Part shown: positions 33,917-45,109 of the stretch, one piece after another
Numbering within the stretch: the first letter of the stretch is position 1
Layout: the number at the start of each line of letters is the position of its first letter
Source of the DNA: Thermodesulfobacteriaceae bacterium
Lineage (GTDB): Bacteria > Desulfobacterota > Thermodesulfobacteria > Thermodesulfobacteriales > Thermodesulfatatoraceae
Assembly (NCBI GenBank): GCA_015494065.1
Contig: WGCA01000019.1
Span: 1-57,369 of the forward strand
Reading direction: 5' to 3'
Length of the DNA stretch: 57,369 nucleotides
Translations under genes and position numbers: made by a program
Notes under the pieces: model-generated
Seen by the model: the letters and a program-made list of their open reading frames with translations, nothing else
The model's database searches: none
Told to the model about the DNA's origin: nothing

Positions 33917-35608
33917 ATGCATCCATTAATCGCGGCCAAAGCCAAGGAAAAATTACTCTTACTCGGCAACGAAGCTATCGTGCGCGGGGCCCTGGAAGGG
34001 GGCTTACGCGTTGGGGCGGCCTACCCTGGAACTCCTTCTTCGGAAATTGGCAACCTCCTCTTTCAACTCCAGCGGGAGCTACCGGGTCTTTATTTCGAAT
34101 TTTCTACTAACGAAAAGGTGGCGATGGAGGTCGCCGCCGCCGCTGCGGCTTCGGGTTTGAGGAGCCTTACTTGCATGAAACACGTGGGCCTTAACGTGGC
34201 GGCGGACGCTTTGATGACCCTGGCCTATATCGGGGTAAAGGCCGGGATGGTAATCGTTACCGCCGATGACCCTTCCTGTCATTCCAGCCAAAACGAGCAG
34301 GACAACCGCTACTACGCCAAGTTTTCGGGGCTGCCCATGCTGGAGCCGGCCACCCCGGAAGAAGCACGCCAGATGACGGCTTACGCCTTTGAACTTTCTG
34401 AAAAGTTTGAACTGCCGGTGCTTTTGCGGACCACCACCAGGGTCTCCCACGCACGGGCGGTGGTAGAGGTGGGAGACCTGGACCCTTACCAGGAAGAGAC
34501 CAAAGGAAGGTTTGAAAAGGACCTGCGTCGCTGGGTACCTGTGCCGGCGGTGGCCCGGGTAAGACACCAGGTCCTGCTGGAGAAGATGCGGGAAGCTATG
34601 GTCCTGGCCGATGGTTCCAACTGGAACCGTCGGTACGGGAAAGGCCGCTACGGGATCATCGTAAGCGGGGTAGCGGTAAATTACGTCCTGGACGCCGTGG
34701 ATGAGCTGGATCTTGCGGAAAAGGTACAGGTACTCCGCCTGGGTTTTACCCATCCTTGTCCTGCTGGGCTGATTGCGGAGTTCTTGAAAGAGTGTGAGAC
34801 GGTTTTGGTGGTAGAAGAGCTTGAACCCTATTTAGAAGAGGCGGCAAGGGCGGTGGCGCAGGAAAGGGGGCTTAAGACCACCATTCTCGGTAAGGCTTCA
34901 GGTCACCTGCCCCGCTTTTTTGAATTTGATCCGGGGCAGGTAAAGGAGGCTGTGGCCCGGGCCTTCGGGCTCTCTTACCAGCCTCCCGAGCCTCCTTCCC
35001 TCACGTGGGTGCCGGAGCTTCCCCCTCGCCCCCCCACGTTGTGTCCTGGCTGTCCGCACCGGGAGACCTACCAGGTAATCAAAGAGGTCCTTGAAGAGCT
35101 TGGTGAATTGCCGGAGACGATTTTCCCCACCGACATCGGCTGCTATACCCTGGGGCTTCTGCCCCCGATCCAAATGGCGGATTATCTGATTTGTATGGGC
35201 TCAAGTGTGGGGACGGCGGCGGGTTTTTCGGTAGCCACCAACCAGCGGGTGGTCTCTTTTATCGGAGATTCGACCTTTTTCCACGCCGGTCTTTCCCCGC
35301 TGGCTAGCGCCGTGTATAACCGCCACCGTTTCACTTTGGTAATCATGGACAACGAGACCACCGCGATGACGGGCCACCAGCCGGTGCCTTCGCAGGAACT
35401 GAGGCCGCCGGAGCTGGAGGACCGGCCCCGGATCGATATTGAGGCGGTAGTCCGAGCGCTGGGGGTTTCCCACGTGGTCACCATTAATCCTTACCGCAAA
35501 AAGGAAGCCAAAGAGGCGGTAAGGCCCCTTTTGGCCCAGAAGGAGCTGGCGGTAATCATTGCCAAGGCCCCGTGTATCCTTTACCGGGCACGAGTTTCCA
35601 AAAAGTAA
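33917..35608 (+). CDS. iorA: indolepyruvate:ferredoxin oxidoreductase alpha subunit lacking the ferredoxin domain
   Basis: Thiamin-diphosphate enzyme oxidising aryl-pyruvates (from Phe, Tyr, Trp) to aryl-acetyl-CoA, with ferredoxin as acceptor. 563 aa. The pyrimidine-binding part (AYPGTPSSEIG near 34), linker CPGCPHRE near 376 and pyrophosphate-binding part (FIGDSTFFHAG and MDNETTAMTGHQP) are intact. Usual IorA (about 600-650 aa) ends with a 2[4Fe-4S] ferredoxin domain. Here the protein stops at ILYRARVSKK, just before that domain, with no remnant before iorB 15 bases on. Electron exit must use a separate protein. Confidence 0.9.
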   Translation: MHPLIAAKAKEKLLLLGNEAIVRGALEGGLRVGAAYPGTPSSEIGNLLFQLQRELPGLYFEFSTNEKVAMEVAAAAAASGLRSLTCMKHVGLNVAADALMTLAYIGVKAGMVIVTADDPSCHSSQNEQDNRYYAKFSGLPMLEPATPEEARQMTAYAFELSEKFELPVLLRTTTRVSHARAVVEVGDLDPYQEETKGRFEKDLRRWVPVPAVARVRHQVLLEKMREAMVLADGSNWNRRYGKGRYGIIVSGVAVNYVLDAVDELDLAEKVQVLRLGFTHPCPAGLIAEFLKECETVLVVEELEPYLEEAARAVAQERGLKTTILGKASGHLPRFFEFDPGQVKEAVARAFGLSYQPPEPPSLTWVPELPPRPPTLCPGCPHRETYQVIKEVLEELGELPETIFPTDIGCYTLGLLPPIQMADYLICMGSSVGTAAGFSVATNQRVVSFIGDSTFFHAGLSPLASAVYNRHRFTLVIMDNETTAMTGHQPVPSQELRPPELEDRPRIDIEAVVRALGVSHVVTINPYRKKEAKEAVRPLLAQKELAVIIAKAPCILYRARVSKK

Positions 35609-35623
35609 GAGCGGGAGGGCACT

Positions 35624-36217
35624 ATGGAGAAAAAAAGAATTTTGGCGGTAGGGGTGGGCGGCCAGGGGATCCTTCTCTTTTCCAGGATCCTGGGCGAGGT
35701 AGCCTTGCGGGCCGGGGTCCCGGTGGCCATGAGTGAGGTACACGGGATGGCCCAGCGGGGCGGGGTGGTGGAAACTAACATCGTCCTCGGCCCGGTCAGG
35801 AGCCCGTTGATCTCTAAAGGGGAGGCCGACGTCCTGGTCGGGTTTGAGCCGGTAGAGACCTTAAGGGCCCTTGGTCGGGCCAACCAGAAAACGGTCATCA
35901 TTTCCAGTACCGACCCGGTGATACCCCAGATCGTCAAAGATGGTCTCGCCACCTACCCGGATTTAGCCGAGCCTTTGGCCAGACTGAAAGAAACCTTTGA
36001 TAAGGTCTACCTTTTTGCCGGCGAAAAACTGGCCAAGGAAGCAGGTACCGCCCGGGCCTTAAACGTGGTAGCCCTGGGGGCCCTGGCTGGTACCGGTCTT
36101 CTGCCCTTTGCCAAGGAAGACTTCCTCAACGCCATCAAGACCTTGGTGAAACCCAGGTTCATGGAGGCAAACCTTAAGGCCTTTGAGGCGGGTTTTGCGG
36201 TGACGGCCGGCGTTTAA
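35624..36217 (+). CDS. iorB: indolepyruvate:ferredoxin oxidoreductase beta subunit
   Basis: 197-aa gamma-type domain of 2-oxoacid:ferredoxin oxidoreductases, partner of IorA. Motif GVGGQGILLFSRILGEVA (12-29), then SEVHGMAQRGGVVETNI near 39, typical of IorB. It starts 15 bases after iorA with GGGAGGG upstream. Its last 44 bases overlap the opposite-strand murJ gene, with no terminator between. Confidence 0.92.
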   Translation: MEKKRILAVGVGGQGILLFSRILGEVALRAGVPVAMSEVHGMAQRGGVVETNIVLGPVRSPLISKGEADVLVGFEPVETLRALGRANQKTVIISSTDPVIPQIVKDGLATYPDLAEPLARLKETFDKVYLFAGEKLAKEAGTARALNVVALGALAGTGLLPFAKEDFLNAIKTLVKPRFMEANLKAFEAGFAVTAGV

Positions 36218-37784
36218 AGAAACGCAAAAGATAAAGGGCTTCCCCTGGCCCAAGGAGACCGGCCACCAGAAAATAGAGTAGACCGCAGCCTGCGATCAAT
36301 CCAAGAGTCCCTCCGAGAAACGGAAGCCCCTTAAGGGAGGCGAGGTAATTTTTCCCGGCCAGGGCCAGCCCGCCCATAATCGTGGCGGCCAAAAGGAGCC
36401 TCAAAGCCCCGCTCACCAATCGGGGCCAGTTAAGCCCCTTAAGTAGGTGGTTTAAGACCCCTACCTGGAAGATGGCCTGGGTTATGATCCCCGTGGTGGT
36501 CCCCAGCGCTATGGCGCGGAAATTAAACCTATTAAGCGTCAAAAGGACTACCAGAAAGTTTATGCCCACCGAGAGAAAGCTTGAGACCATGGGAATTTTC
36601 GGGCGCCTTAGGGCGTAAAACACCGGGGTGGTGACCTTGGTGGCGGCGTAAGCTGGGAGGGCAAGGGAAAAGAGGGCCAGGGCCTGGGCGGTGTGTAAGG
36701 TGTCCCGGGGGCCGAAGCGGCCGTGCTCAAAGATGAGTCTGACGATGGGCTGGGCCAGGATGACCAGCCCCGCGGCCGAAGGGAGGGCCAGTGCCAGAGC
36801 CATTAAAAGGCTTGAGGCGTAGGTATTTTTTAATTGTTCAAGCTGACTTTGGGCCACCTGGGCTGAAACCACAGGCAGGACGGCCACGGAAAGGGCCACC
36901 CCGAACAGCCCCAGCGGGACGTACATGAGACGAAAGGCGTAAGAGAGCCAGGAAAGGGCCCCTTCGCCGCAAAAAGAGGCGAAATAGGTATTGATAAACA
37001 CGCTTAACTGGATGGCCGAAAGGCCAAGGACCATGGGTACCATAAGGCGGAAGATTTCTCGCAGGACCGGGTCGTGCGGGGCAAATGAGACCCTGAGACG
37101 AAAACCCCGTTTTTTAAGGGCCGGCAGTTGGATCAGGGCCTGGCAAAGACCCCCGAGGACCACCCCTGCGGCCATCCCCACGATGGGTGGGTAACCCGTG
37201 CTGCGCAGCCAGAAATAAAGGCTTACCCCGGCGGTAACGGAGACCAGGTTAAAGAGGGCTGAGGAGACCGCTGGTAAAAAGAAGACCCCCAGGGCGTTTA
37301 AGGTGCCAGCAAAGACCGCAGAGATGCTGACACAGGCCAGAAAAGGAAACATGATCCTGGTAAGAAGGACTGCCAGCTCCTTCTTGCTTTCCGGGGCAAA
37401 ACCAGGGGCCAAAAGGGAGACCAGGTAAGGGGCTAAGAGTTCACCTATTAGGACGATGGCCAGGACTATCCAAAAGATGGTTCCCAAGGCGCGCTGGACC
37501 ACCTGCCAGGTGGCTTCAAGGCCGTATTTCTCTTTGTGCTGGGTAAAGACCGTGACGAAAGCCGAGGCCAGCGCCCCTTCGGCCAGGAGATCACGCAGGA
37601 GGTTAGGGATCCGGTAGGCCACCACGTAGGCGTCCATCTGAAAGCCGGCCCCGAAAAGGATGGCCAGGACCTGTTCCCGGACCAGCCCCAGGATACGGCT
37701 TAAGAATACGGCGACGGTTACGGCCCGGGCACCCCTGGCGATGCGTTTCTCTGGAGATTCTTGCGGTTTTTTCGGGGAAGCCAA
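36174..37784 (-). CDS. murJ: lipid II flippase MurJ
   Basis: Inner-membrane MOP-family flippase that exposes lipid II to the periplasm; 536 aa, about 14 transmembrane helices. The N-terminal AVTVAVFLSRILGLVREQVLA and FQMDAYVVAYRIPNLLRDLLAEGALASAFV regions are the MviN/MurJ signature, with the essential arginines (R-I-L-G-x-x-R and RIPN). It starts 19 bases after the periplasmic unknown gene ends and probably shares its promoter. The 3' end overlaps iorB. Confidence 0.93.
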   Translation of the reverse strand: MASPKKPQESPEKRIARGARAVTVAVFLSRILGLVREQVLAILFGAGFQMDAYVVAYRIPNLLRDLLAEGALASAFVTVFTQHKEKYGLEATWQVVQRALGTIFWIVLAIVLIGELLAPYLVSLLAPGFAPESKKELAVLLTRIMFPFLACVSISAVFAGTLNALGVFFLPAVSSALFNLVSVTAGVSLYFWLRSTGYPPIVGMAAGVVLGGLCQALIQLPALKKRGFRLRVSFAPHDPVLREIFRLMVPMVLGLSAIQLSVFINTYFASFCGEGALSWLSYAFRLMYVPLGLFGVALSVAVLPVVSAQVAQSQLEQLKNTYASSLLMALALALPSAAGLVILAQPIVRLIFEHGRFGPRDTLHTAQALALFSLALPAYAATKVTTPVFYALRRPKIPMVSSFLSVGINFLVVLLTLNRFNFRAIALGTTTGIITQAIFQVGVLNHLLKGLNWPRLVSGALRLLLAATIMGGLALAGKNYLASLKGLPFLGGTLGLIAGCGLLYFLVAGLLGPGEALYLLRFFKRRPSPQNPPQRP

Positions 37785-37803
37785 CGCCTTAAAAATTTAG
37801 GCT

Positions 37804-38433
37804 CTATTTAAGACCGGGAATGCCCATCTGTTTAAATCTTTTGAGCAGGTCCTCCATGAGCACGGGTTGGGCTGGGAGTTCAAAATCTTTCGGGGAAACC
37901 TTTAAAGAATAATCTACGGCCTTCATCTCGAAAGTAGCGTTAGGGGAGGTCTGTCGGAGATAGAGGGGGAGCCCCTCGTCGTTGAGACAGAATTCTACCT
38001 CTTCGGCCCCGCTTTTGGGGCGGTAACACGCGGTCTTATGTCCTGCCACTTGGCGGGTTCCTACGCGGGTGAGGGCGCTCGAACCGCCAATTGCCCTAAA
38101 AGTGTCCAAGTAGACGGTATTGCCCTGGGCCCCGAAACAGCGCCAGCCCTCTTCAGAGAGGGTACAGGAGTAATTCTTGTCTCCTAAATAATAGATACGG
38201 TGGGTGTTTCCGTTTTCCAGGATATCGGTGCGCATTTTCTCTCCCAGGCGGTAATAAACCAGGTAAAGGGTTTCCTGGTTTCGGCCCTCGGAAACGGTTA
38301 TCAGATATTTGATCCGGTAACCTTCCTGATTCCTCTTTTGGAAGAGGCCAAAAGAAGAAGCCTTAAGGGCGAGTGTGTTTGCCAGAAGGAAAGCTACGAC
38401 CACCAGCAAAATTTTTGAGGACTTTGACCACAT
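37804..38433 (-). CDS. periplasmic protein of unknown function (LolA-like size and shape)
   Basis: 209 aa with a clear signal peptide (MWSKSSKILLVVVAFLLA, cleavage near 24-26). The mature part alternates short beta strands, as in LolA/LolB-type half barrels, with RIKYLITVSEG, YYLGDKNYSC and FEMKAVDYSLKVSPKDFELP, the last common in DUF4412 or LolA-like proteins. Four cysteines could form two disulphides. I cannot assign a family firmly. The start follows AGGAGG, with its own TTGACC-17-TATAGA promoter, and murJ follows it. Confidence 0.65.
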   Translation of the reverse strand: MWSKSSKILLVVVAFLLANTLALKASSFGLFQKRNQEGYRIKYLITVSEGRNQETLYLVYYRLGEKMRTDILENGNTHRIYYLGDKNYSCTLSEEGWRCFGAQGNTVYLDTFRAIGGSSALTRVGTRQVAGHKTACYRPKSGAEEVEFCLNDEGLPLYLRQTSPNATFEMKAVDYSLKVSPKDFELPAQPVLMEDLLKRFKQMGIPGLK

Positions 38434-38496
38434 CTAGGCCTCCTTAAAAGTTGGACTTCGACGGGATGAGACTTTCTCTTAAGATTTCCATAAGGC

Positions 38497-38525
38497 TCTA
38501 TAATAAAGTAAAATTTGAGGGTCAA
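38497..38525 (-). promoter_or_regulatory. promoter of the periplasmic protein-murJ unit
   Basis: Minus-strand TTGACC (38525-38520), 17-base spacer, TATAGA (38502-38497), 64 bases before the start codon. Confidence 0.5.
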
Positions 38526-38554
38526 GTTTGTTTGCGAAAAACAACGGTTTAAAT

Positions 38555-41304
<2,750 letters not shown>

Positions 41305-41308
<4 letters not shown>

Positions 41309-43545
41309 GAGAACTCCAGCGTTACCTACACGACCTGATAGACCGGGTAATTTATCTCCAGGACATCAAGGGGGAAAACTGGCAGGGTTGCGCCCTCCTG
41401 CTCGATGAGCTCCAAAAGCTGAAAGAAGATTTTTACCAAATCTCTGAGGCCAAATGTCAGGAAAAGCTTGAAAGCTTAGAAAACCGTTTAAAAATCCTTG
41501 AAGACCGGGCCGCAGCAGCCCTTACCCCTTATGAGATCGTAAAGATTACGCGCCATCCTCAGCGGTTCACCTTGCTGGATATCCTGGAAAACGTCTACGA
41601 CTCTTACACCGAGCTCGGGGGAGAAGGGGACATCAACGTCGACCCGGCCGTAATCTGCGCCCGGGCCGTGATCTCGCGGCGGGTGGGGGACAAGGTCTTT
41701 CTCCACCAGGTGATCGTGATCGGGCACGAAAAGGGCCACGGCGAAGAATTCCGTAACGGAGGCAGTGCCAAACCCTGGGGTAACGAAAAGGCCCTGCGCT
41801 ACATGAGAGTGGCTGAAACCGAAGGGATCCCTATTCATTTCTATATTTTCACCCCTGGGGCCTACCCCATCGAAGATTATCCCGGGGCCGCCCAGCAGAT
41901 CGCAAGAAACCTCTATTTCATGAGTAAACTGAAGGTCCCCACCGTGGCCTTCATTTCCGAAGGAGGTTCTGGAGGGGCTGAAGCCATCGGCCTGGCCGAT
42001 ATCCGGCTGATGGCCTCCCGGGGCTATTATTCTGTCATCAGCCCGGAAGGGGCGGCGGCCATAGAGGGTAAACTAAAGGAAGGGGAGCGCCCCAGCCGGG
42101 AACTTTTGGAATTCTGTGCCCGGCAACTGAAGATCACCGCCGAAGATAACCTGCGTTTAGGCACCATTGATCGGATCGTTCCGGAACCTCCCTTAGGGGC
42201 CCGGCGTTACGACTATCAGTTTTTCAAGCGTCTGAGATACGAGATGATCCGGGCCACTGACGAGGTGATCCTGCGTACCAAAAGTTTAAAGGCCTTTCGC
42301 AGCTACGCCCTAAAGCGCAAGTCCGAGGAAGAGAACCCTCCTGACGAGTTCGACATTTACGTGCGCTGGGAACTTTCTGAGGTTGAGATCGAAAAGCTCC
42401 TTGACCTGCGCTCCAAGAAATACCGGGCCATGAGCCGGCACGTGCTGGGGCTTAGTAAAAGGTGTCTTAAGGATTATTTCGAAAAGACCCAGGACGTCGG
42501 CCTGCGCCTCTACCACGACCTGCGTTACGGGCTTTTGAAACAGGGCCAGCGAGTGATCCAGCGCATGATCGAGGACCTGTCTGGGGAGGGAGCGGCCTTC
42601 TTAAAACAGCTTACCGAACCCATCAAAAGTGCCTATGACCTCCTGGCCAGCAAACCCCGCCGTACCAGGGCCAAGGTGGTGGCGGAAGAGACTGCCCTCA
42701 TTGATCTCCCCGAGCTTTACGTAAGCCCCCTGGCCCTTGAAGACCGCACCGTCACCTGTCCCAACGCCGAGACCCACGGCTGCCCGGACATCTGGGTGCC
42801 AGATCTTTACGGAGAGTTTTGCGGGGTATGTCCCAACTGTGGCTATCATTTCCCCCTGGAATACCAGTGGTATTTGAGCAACATCTTTGACGCCAAAAGC
42901 GTTAAAGAATTCAACGAAGACATCGAGGCGGGAAATCCGCTGGGTTTTGAGGGTTACGATAAAAAACTGGCCCTGGCCAAGAAAAGGACGGGCCGTAATT
43001 CTGGGATTATCACCTTTCAGGCGCGCATCGGGGGTATTTCTCTTATCTGCGCCATGCTCATTGCGGATTTCAGACAGGGTACGGTGGGGGTAGCGGAAGG
43101 AGAAAAATTTATCCAGGCCTGTGACCGGGCAAGGATTACCAAACGGCCTTTTCTCGCCTTTGTACATACCACCGGCGGGATCAGGATCCACGAGGGCACG
43201 TTGGGAGTGGTGCAGATGCCCCGCTGTACTATGGCGGTGCGGGAATACATTGACGCCGGTGGTCTTTACCTGGTGGTGTATGATAACAATTCTTACGCTG
43301 GGCCGGTAGCCAGCTTTTTGGGGTGTTCGCCCTATCAGTTTGCCATCAGGTCCACCAGGATCGGTTTTGCCGGTCCGCGGGTTATCAGGGAGACCACGGG
43401 AGAAGACGTCCCGCCTGATTACCACAGTGCGGAAAACGCCTTACGGCGCGGGCATATTCAGGGGATCTGGGACAGACGGGAGCTCCGCAAGAAGCTTTAC
43501 GAGGCCTTTCTTTCCATGGGAGGCAAAAACCTTTACTATCGCTAA
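41305..43545 (+). CDS. AccA-AccD fused carboxyltransferase
   Basis: 746-aa carboxyltransferase with both crotonase-fold halves in one chain. Residues about 1-330 match AccA (EGGSGGAEAIGLAD, YYSVISPEGAAA). After a charged linker (330-480), residues about 490-746 match AccD, with a zinc ribbon (Cys near 487 and 495, then CGVCPNC) and the oxyanion stretch TTGGIRIHEG, then IGFAGPRVIRETTGE. In the zinc ribbon the first pair is CX7C instead of CX2C. The order A-D is the reverse of the eukaryote-like order. Acyl substrate is probably acetyl-CoA, but propionyl-CoA or another acyl-CoA cannot be excluded. Confidence 0.88.
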
Positions 43546-43551
43546 ACTGAG

Positions 43552-44208
43552 ATGGCGCTGGATAACCAGAAAATAAACCAGTTACTCCAGAGTTTTCGGG
43601 CCAACCCTTACCGCATCTTTGTGGTGGTGACTCCGCATACGGGCTACCTCCGGGAATTTCTGGTCAAAGAAGGGGACGAAGTCAAGGGTCCTGCGGGCAA
43701 ATGGCTGGAAAAGCCGGGCTCACCGCTTTTTGTCCTGGAGCGGGAAAGAAACCCCAAGACCATTCGGGCCAAGGCCAGCGGCCAGGTGGCCAAAATCAAC
43801 TGGGAACTCCAGGGCCGTTTCGTGGAGGCCTTCACCCCGGTGCTTGAGATCAAGCATACCCTGACCCAGAAGGAAATTATCGCTGAGCTCTTGCGCAAAA
43901 TCCTTCACATCGTAACGGCGCCGGAAAAAGCCAGATACTTTCTCTCCCCCGAGCTGGCCCAAAAGATCGAAAAAGCCGGGGAAGGGCGCGTGGTGGTCAA
44001 GCCGGGGGACGAACTGGCCATTATGTCCTTTATGAAACGGGAGACCCCTATCGTGCACGAAGGCCCGCCTATGGTGGTTTTCCGGGTCTTTTTCGCCCGC
44101 GGCCAGATGGTAGACCAGGGAGAGCCCCTCTTTGGTCTTTGTCTGGAAGAAGAACGACCTTACGTGGAAAAGCTCATCGCGCGGGTCAAAGAGGAATGGC
44201 CCACTTAA
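43552..44208 (+). CDS. tandem biotinyl/lipoyl-domain carrier protein
   Basis: 218 aa with two barrel-sandwich domains. Domain 1 (about 27-102) has TPHTGYLREFLVKEGDEV and SGQVAKI strands, but at the biotinyl site reads LERERN, so the acceptor Lys is Arg65. Domain 2 (about 145-198) has IMSFMKRETPI, with Lys162 in the MK position of the usual AMKM, the likely biotin site. A helical linker (105-140) joins them. Standard BCCP is about 150-180 aa with one domain. It follows the carboxyltransferase by six bases and precedes birA. Confidence 0.75.
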   Translation: MALDNQKINQLLQSFRANPYRIFVVVTPHTGYLREFLVKEGDEVKGPAGKWLEKPGSPLFVLERERNPKTIRAKASGQVAKINWELQGRFVEAFTPVLEIKHTLTQKEIIAELLRKILHIVTAPEKARYFLSPELAQKIEKAGEGRVVVKPGDELAIMSFMKRETPIVHEGPPMVVFRVFFARGQMVDQGEPLFGLCLEEERPYVEKLIARVKEEWPT

Positions 44209-45077
44209 AGGGGCTGGTGGCTAATTTTACCAAGGCTTACCACCGGGCCCTGGCGGATCTCAAAGAAAAGGAACCCCCCCTTATTTTTGGGCTTCCTAAA
44301 GATGAGGTCTTCCGCCGGGGAGAAATTATCGCCAGTGACCTTCAGGTCTATCCAGAGTTAGAGCGGACCACGGCCCTTTTACGTCGTCAGATAGCTGAGG
44401 ATCTCTCTTTCAAGGAAGGGACCACGGTGGTGGCTTTGCGTTTGACCGGGGCCAAAGGCCGGCTGGGCCGGGCCTGGTTTGCTCCGCCAGGCGGGCTTTG
44501 GTTTTCTCTGGCCCTCTACGACGATTTTGGGCCGGAGACCAGAGCCTGGCTTCCCCTGCTCATCGGTTGTGCCCTGGCCGAAGGGGTCCGTTTTTTCGGG
44601 GTACCGGCCAAGGTCAAATGGGTTAACGACCTGCTGGTGGCTGGGAAGAAACTGGCTGGCGTACTTACGGAACAAGAGGTGTGCCGGGGTGAGCGCTGGT
44701 CTCTGGTGGGGATAGGGCTAAACGTAAATAACCCTCTTCCTCCTGACCTCCCGGCCATTTCTCTCCGGGAAATTTTGGGCCACCCCCTGTCTCTCCCGGA
44801 GGTGTTTGGCCGGGTGGCCGCCTGTTTGGTCAAATATTACGGAATTTTCCGGGCGGCTGAAGTTAGGTACTTGGTAGGGGAGCGTCTTCCCTTTAAGCGT
44901 ATCTTCTCCCTCTTTTCTGATACCCCGGGGCGCACCGTAGTTTTTGGGCAAGATTTACAACGGGAGGCCGGGGAAGTAGCGCAGGTGTTAGAGATTGACG
45001 AAAAGGGCCGGCTGGTCTTGGAGAAAAAAGGGGTGCGGTTTTTCTTTTCGGGAGGGGAAATTCTCTATCTTGACTAG
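44196..45077 (+). CDS. birA: biotin--[carboxyl-carrier-protein] ligase, BirA group I
   Basis: 293 aa from ATG 44196. It activates biotin as biotinyl-AMP and transfers it to the carrier Lys. Visible: the nucleotide and biotin loop GAKGRLGRAWFAPPGG (usual GRGRRGRxW), KVKWVNDLLVAGKKLAGVLTE near 140, and GIGLNVN near 173, plus a C-terminal SH3-like domain. There is no helix-turn-helix, so it is not a repressor. About 55 N-terminal residues are extra. The ribosome binding site is crowded, and GTG 44217 is an alternative start. It overlaps the carrier gene, whose product it probably serves. Confidence 0.85.
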   Translation: MAHLKGLVANFTKAYHRALADLKEKEPPLIFGLPKDEVFRRGEIIASDLQVYPELERTTALLRRQIAEDLSFKEGTTVVALRLTGAKGRLGRAWFAPPGGLWFSLALYDDFGPETRAWLPLLIGCALAEGVRFFGVPAKVKWVNDLLVAGKKLAGVLTEQEVCRGERWSLVGIGLNVNNPLPPDLPAISLREILGHPLSLPEVFGRVAACLVKYYGIFRAAEVRYLVGERLPFKRIFSLFSDTPGRTVVFGQDLQREAGEVAQVLEIDEKGRLVLEKKGVRFFFSGGEILYLD

Positions 45078-45109
45078 CTGTTTTGAAACTCCTGTGGTAA
45101 GAAGGAACC

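Noticed and set aside
42601-43425. 274-codon open frame on the minus strand
   Set aside because: Antisense to the AccD half of the carboxyltransferase; no recognisable motif.
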